DNA of 64,000 nucleotides from Rikenellaceae bacterium (GTDB lineage Bacteria > Bacteroidota > Bacteroidia > Bacteroidales > UBA932): contig DPKJ01000014.1 of the NCBI GenBank assembly GCA_003542575.1, positions 456,791 to 520,790 on the forward strand. The letters are read 5' to 3'. The position numbers and the translations under genes are program-made. Under the pieces are notes generated by a model that ran no database searches, had not been told where the DNA came from, and saw nothing but the letters and a program-made list of their open reading frames with translations. Shown here one piece after another: positions 60,994 through 64,000 of the stretch (position 1 is its first letter; each line of letters begins with the position of its first letter).

Positions 60994-62211
60994 TTAGTTT
61001 TTAAGTTTCACCCTAACTATCACCGGGTTGTCGGTATCTTTGAGATTGTCAGCTATACTCTTAAATTTATCCGAAACTTCATGTGTCTCTGCGTGGGCTT
61101 TAAACTCGTGTGCATACAAATATGTTATGAGGTAGCCGTCTGAACTCACATATTTTGGCCACACAGCAGGGCCCCCTTCAAAGTCCTCCACAAACCCAAG
61201 TTGGTTGATTTCAGGCTGGTGAATAAATTGGAATTCTCCTGTTCTCTTATTGAAGAAGGAGCAGTCGTGTTGATAATCATATTGATTTCCTCTCATGCCA
61301 ATCATTTTAGCTGGTTTATCAGCCAATGGCCCTACGTGGAAAATCATAAACAAATATTGGTCGCTTTCGAAAATCTCAAATCTATTCCATATATAAGGTG
61401 ACCGAGATAAAAAATGGCTGCTGTTAAGAAGGTCTGCAGTATATTTGCCAAAGCTAAAAATATAAACTGTATCGATACTGAGGTCTCTGTTAATTGATAT
61501 TATATGTTTGTTGTAGCCATTTTTAATTCGTACTGCATTTTTGTGCCTAAATATCATAGGGTCCATTATCGATAGTAAGGCACTGTAGGTGGTAACCTTT
61601 TCATAATCTTCTCCGGGATATTCAACGCTTAGTAACAATCTTAATGAGGAATCAATTAAAAAACCTGAATATTGAGACCTATCGTTGATTGTTGAAAGCA
61701 GAAAATAATTCAAATCCGATTTAATAAATCCTATGATATAATGTTTACTTAAAAAGCCATTGTCCTTATAATTCACAACTTTCTTAAAATCTCCATCTAA
61801 GGAATATTCTATGATCTTATTAGAAGCCAAAACATAAATATTACCTGTAATAATGTCAACATCCATATCGAAAGTAGTATCATACTCGTGGGGTCCTCGG
61901 CCAAGTTTATTTATTTTATTAAAATATTTTCCATCATTGTCATGAATGAATATCGACCTGTTTTGCTCCATCAAATAAAAAAAACCTTTCTCGTAGAAAA
62001 TTCTTTCAAAGAATATTTTTCCAACAACAGCTTCACTATTTGTCTCAAGCGGAATATATTCAATTGACTCAGCTATCTCAGACAGTTTCACCAACCTACC
62101 CTTACCAACTCCGCCTTCAACGTCAATTATTCTCAAATCTTTTGGCTGGTTATCACTACTGTTCCGGCAGGCAGTTATTGCAATAATTAATATAAAAATG
62201 AGCTTTTTCAT
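60994..62211 (-). CDS. Six-bladed beta-propeller lipoprotein
   Basis: 405 residues, signal peptide ending ITAC (Cys15). Its N-terminal 125 or so residues and C-terminal 110 or so are nearly identical to the copy at 7886-9100 in protein and DNA, whereas the middle (about 130-260) is clearly different. Bases 61014-61218 are also identical to 63493-63697. This mosaic pattern points to gene conversion. Motifs DLRIIDVEGG, FIHDNDGKYFNKINKLGRGP and DNPVIVRVKLKN are present. Confidence 0.88.
   Translation of the reverse strand: MKKLIFILIIAITACRNSSDNQPKDLRIIDVEGGVGKGRLVKLSEIAESIEYIPLETNSEAVVGKIFFERIFYEKGFFYLMEQNRSIFIHDNDGKYFNKINKLGRGPHEYDTTFDMDVDIITGNIYVLASNKIIEYSLDGDFKKVVNYKDNGFLSKHYIIGFIKSDLNYFLLSTINDRSQYSGFLIDSSLRLLLSVEYPGEDYEKVTTYSALLSIMDPMIFRHKNAVRIKNGYNKHIISINRDLSIDTVYIFSFGKYTADLLNSSHFLSRSPYIWNRFEIFESDQYLFMIFHVGPLADKPAKMIGMRGNQYDYQHDCSFFNKRTGEFQFIHQPEINQLGFVEDFEGGPAVWPKYVSSDGYLITYLYAHEFKAHAETHEVSDKFKSIADNLKDTDNPVIVRVKLKN
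61014..61218 (-). repeat. 205-bp perfect repeat, copy A
   Basis: Base-for-base identical to 63493-63697 by direct reading. It encodes the conserved C-terminal block of the propeller proteins (QPEINQLGFVEDFEGGPAVW onward). Flanking bases differ on both sides. Confidence 0.9.
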
Positions 62212-62229
62212 TACTTAAAAGGTTAATCG

Positions 62230-63453
62230 TTATTTTTTCAATTTAACTCTTACAATCACCGGGTTGTCGGTATCTTTAAGGGTATTTGCAATTTTTTTAA
62301 AACTATCAGATGCTTTTGAAGATTTAGCATACTCTAATAGTTCAAGTGCGTTAAAATAACAGATCATATAACCATCATCAGATACTTCAATCGGCCATAA
62401 AGCAGGTCCTCCTCCAATATCATCCGCAAATCCAAACTGGTTTTTATCAGGCTGATAAATGAAGTTAAACTCACCTGTTTTTTTATCAAAATATGAATAG
62501 GCGATAGGAAATATCTTAATTTTGCTAGAGTACTCATAATATATGACAAAGTGCTTCTTAGCAATACCTCTCATATTAAATTGCATAAAAAGGTATCTGT
62601 CACTTTCGTAAACCAGTGAACTCCTGTCGATATAGTTATCGTTCATTGATGGTCTGTAGTGGATGTTGTTTGCAGTCATTTTATATTTGCCATAGTTAAA
62701 AACAAATGCTGTATCAGGCTTAATTTCATCATTTAAGCTAATTACATACTCATCATTACTATTGATTATTCTTACCTGGTTTCTAAATTTATACATATAA
62801 GGATTAAACATATTTCCCCATATTTTTTGTTGTAAAGCAATTTCTGATTCAGGATATTTTACCAGTGCCTTTATATCCGACAAAGAGTCTATAACAATGG
62901 CTGAGTATTTTGATTTCTTATTTATGCTAAGCGATAGTACAAATCTATTATCATTTAATTTGATAAATTCACGAAATCCATATTTGTCAGTAAAATCTAC
63001 AGTAGGTATAAGGGTCCTTCTTATAAAGTTACCATCAGGAGTATATTCGCATAGTTTAGTCGGGGTGCTGATTAAAAGATTCTTTGTAGCACTTTCAATT
63101 CTTAGTCTTTGAATATAATCATATTCTTGAGGGCCTCTTCCAAACCTGTTGAAAGTGCGAATATATCTGCCTGTTGTGTCAAAGATTTTTATGTGTTGAG
63201 GGTTTTAAGAACTAACAATATAGATTAATCCCGAATAATATTTTACACCGCGATTGGGCTCATTCACTAAACACTCTTTGCTAGTCTCTAATGGTATATA
63301 AAGAACTTCGTCTGCAATCTCACTAATTTTTGCAACCCGCCCCTTCCCTACATTGCCCTCTATATCCAATACCCGAAAATCATTTTTCTGATTTTCGTGA
63401 TTCCTTTGACACGAGGTTGTTATTACTATAAGTATTACCAAGAGAAATTTCAT
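62230..63453 (-). pseudogene. Propeller lipoprotein gene with one in-frame stop
   Basis: The frame runs from ATG 63453 (signal peptide ending ITTSC, Cys15) to the stop at 62230, 408 codons including stop, with a single internal TAA at 63205-63207. I translated the 107 codons between the upper and lower open segments and found them intact and family-like (IKIFDTTGRYIRTFNRFGRG). No frameshift is needed. The TAA falls after IYIVSS, where paralogues have a polar residue. Either a recent pseudogene, a sequencing error or stop-codon readthrough. Confidence 0.8.
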
Positions 63454-63472
63454 TGTTTTAACTATTTAGACA

Positions 63473-64000
63473 TTAATTCTTCAACTTCACTTTAACTATC
63501 ACCGGGTTGTCGGTATCTTTGAGATTGTCAGCTATACTCTTAAATTTATCCGAAACTTCATGTGTCTCTGCGTGGGCTTTAAACTCGTGTGCATACAAAT
63601 ATGTTATGAGGTAGCCGTCTGAACTCACATATTTTGGCCACACAGCAGGGCCCCCTTCAAAGTCCTCCACAAACCCAAGTTGGTTGATTTCAGGCTGAAG
63701 TATGAATTGAAACTCTCCCGTTTTCTTATTAAATACCGAACATTCAAAATTGTAATCGTATTCACCTTCTACACCTCCCTTCCTAAACATTTTAGCAGGC
63801 TTATCTGATAATGATCCGGTGTGAAATGTCATAAACAAATACTGATCACTTTCAAAGTTCCAAAACTTGTTCCAGATGAAAGGTGCATAAGAGCGAAAAT
63901 GATCACTTTTAAGAGGATCAGGCGCGTATTTACCAAAGTTAAAAATGTAGGCAGTGTCTATACTATTATTTTCATTTATAGTTAGTATATATTTGTTTAA
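63473..64000 (-). CDS. Six-bladed beta-propeller lipoprotein, partial (5' end outside)
   Basis: C-terminal 175 codons; the frame is open through base 64000. Family motifs AYIFNFGKYAP, ESDQYLFMTFHTGSLSDKPAK and the conserved C-terminal block are visible. Bases 63493-63697 equal 61014-61218. It starts the same minus-strand run as the two paralogues downstream. Confidence 0.85.
   Translation of the reverse strand, partial: LNKYILTINENNSIDTAYIFNFGKYAPDPLKSDHFRSYAPFIWNKFWNFESDQYLFMTFHTGSLSDKPAKMFRKGGVEGEYDYNFECSVFNKKTGEFQFILQPEINQLGFVEDFEGGPAVWPKYVSSDGYLITYLYAHEFKAHAETHEVSDKFKSIADNLKDTDNPVIVKVKLKN
63493..63697 (-). repeat. 205-bp perfect repeat, copy B
   Basis: Identical partner of 61014-61218, 2.48 kb away, same orientation. 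Recombination between the copies could delete the pseudogene lying between them. Confidence 0.9.

Overview
The window looks like a piece of a Bacteroidales (phylum Bacteroidota) chromosome. Evidence is a GldH-type lipoprotein, the Bacteroidota six-bladed beta-propeller lipoproteins, a Bacteroidota-style SdhC, and TAnnTTTG -7 promoter elements in most divergent intergenic gaps. I cannot name the genus. No rRNA, tRNA, CRISPR array or intact insertion sequence was seen.

Positions 1-42.5 kb are mostly housekeeping genes. They include ricT-gldH-trmB, a ROK sugar kinase, hemW, a lone sdhC, pyrH-frr, pgk, lgt, smpB, miaA, gcvP-mscS, a carboxyltransferase/biotin-carrier pair, the rod-shape operon purH-mreB-mreC-mreD-mrdA-rodA, ispD, an Lrp regulator, topA with an arginase-fold gene, a class A PBP followed by ddl, a phosphoesterase/beta-propeller protein, prmC, and trpB. 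trpB is preceded by an apparent transcription attenuator whose 26-codon leader peptide has three consecutive Trp codons. One six-bladed propeller lipoprotein (7.9-9.1 kb) and a few secreted proteins of unknown role are interspersed.

Positions 42.3-59.7 kb hold a visibly AT-richer island. Its core is a ten-gene minus-strand cluster for a ribosomally made, post-translationally modified peptide (RiPP). Reading downstream: a LanC-like protein, a glycosyltransferase, a GG-leader precursor with six core cysteines, a lipoprotein retropepsin/PDZ protease, two radical SAM/SPASM enzymes, a pseudo-rSAM/SPASM protein, a C39 peptidase-ABC exporter, an HlyD adaptor, and a protein joining an AsmA-like N-terminus, a GT51 peptidoglycan glycosyltransferase and an M15 peptidase. 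A response regulator and a sensor kinase sit at opposite ends. I infer that the peptide is cross-linked by the rSAM enzymes, possibly glycosylated, cut at GG and exported, with the GT51-M15 protein remodelling the wall or protecting it. The island is bounded by two decayed IS4-family transposase fragments in direct orientation and by a second copy of the trpB 3' end. The two trpB tails differ only at synonymous sites, which suggests arrival by homologous recombination with a related genome.

Positions 59.8-64.0 kb hold four more propeller lipoprotein genes. One is interrupted by a single in-frame TAA and one runs off the window. Paralogues share long near-identical terminal blocks, including a 205-bp perfect repeat, around variable middles, indicating gene conversion. 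This also involves the copy 53 kb away.
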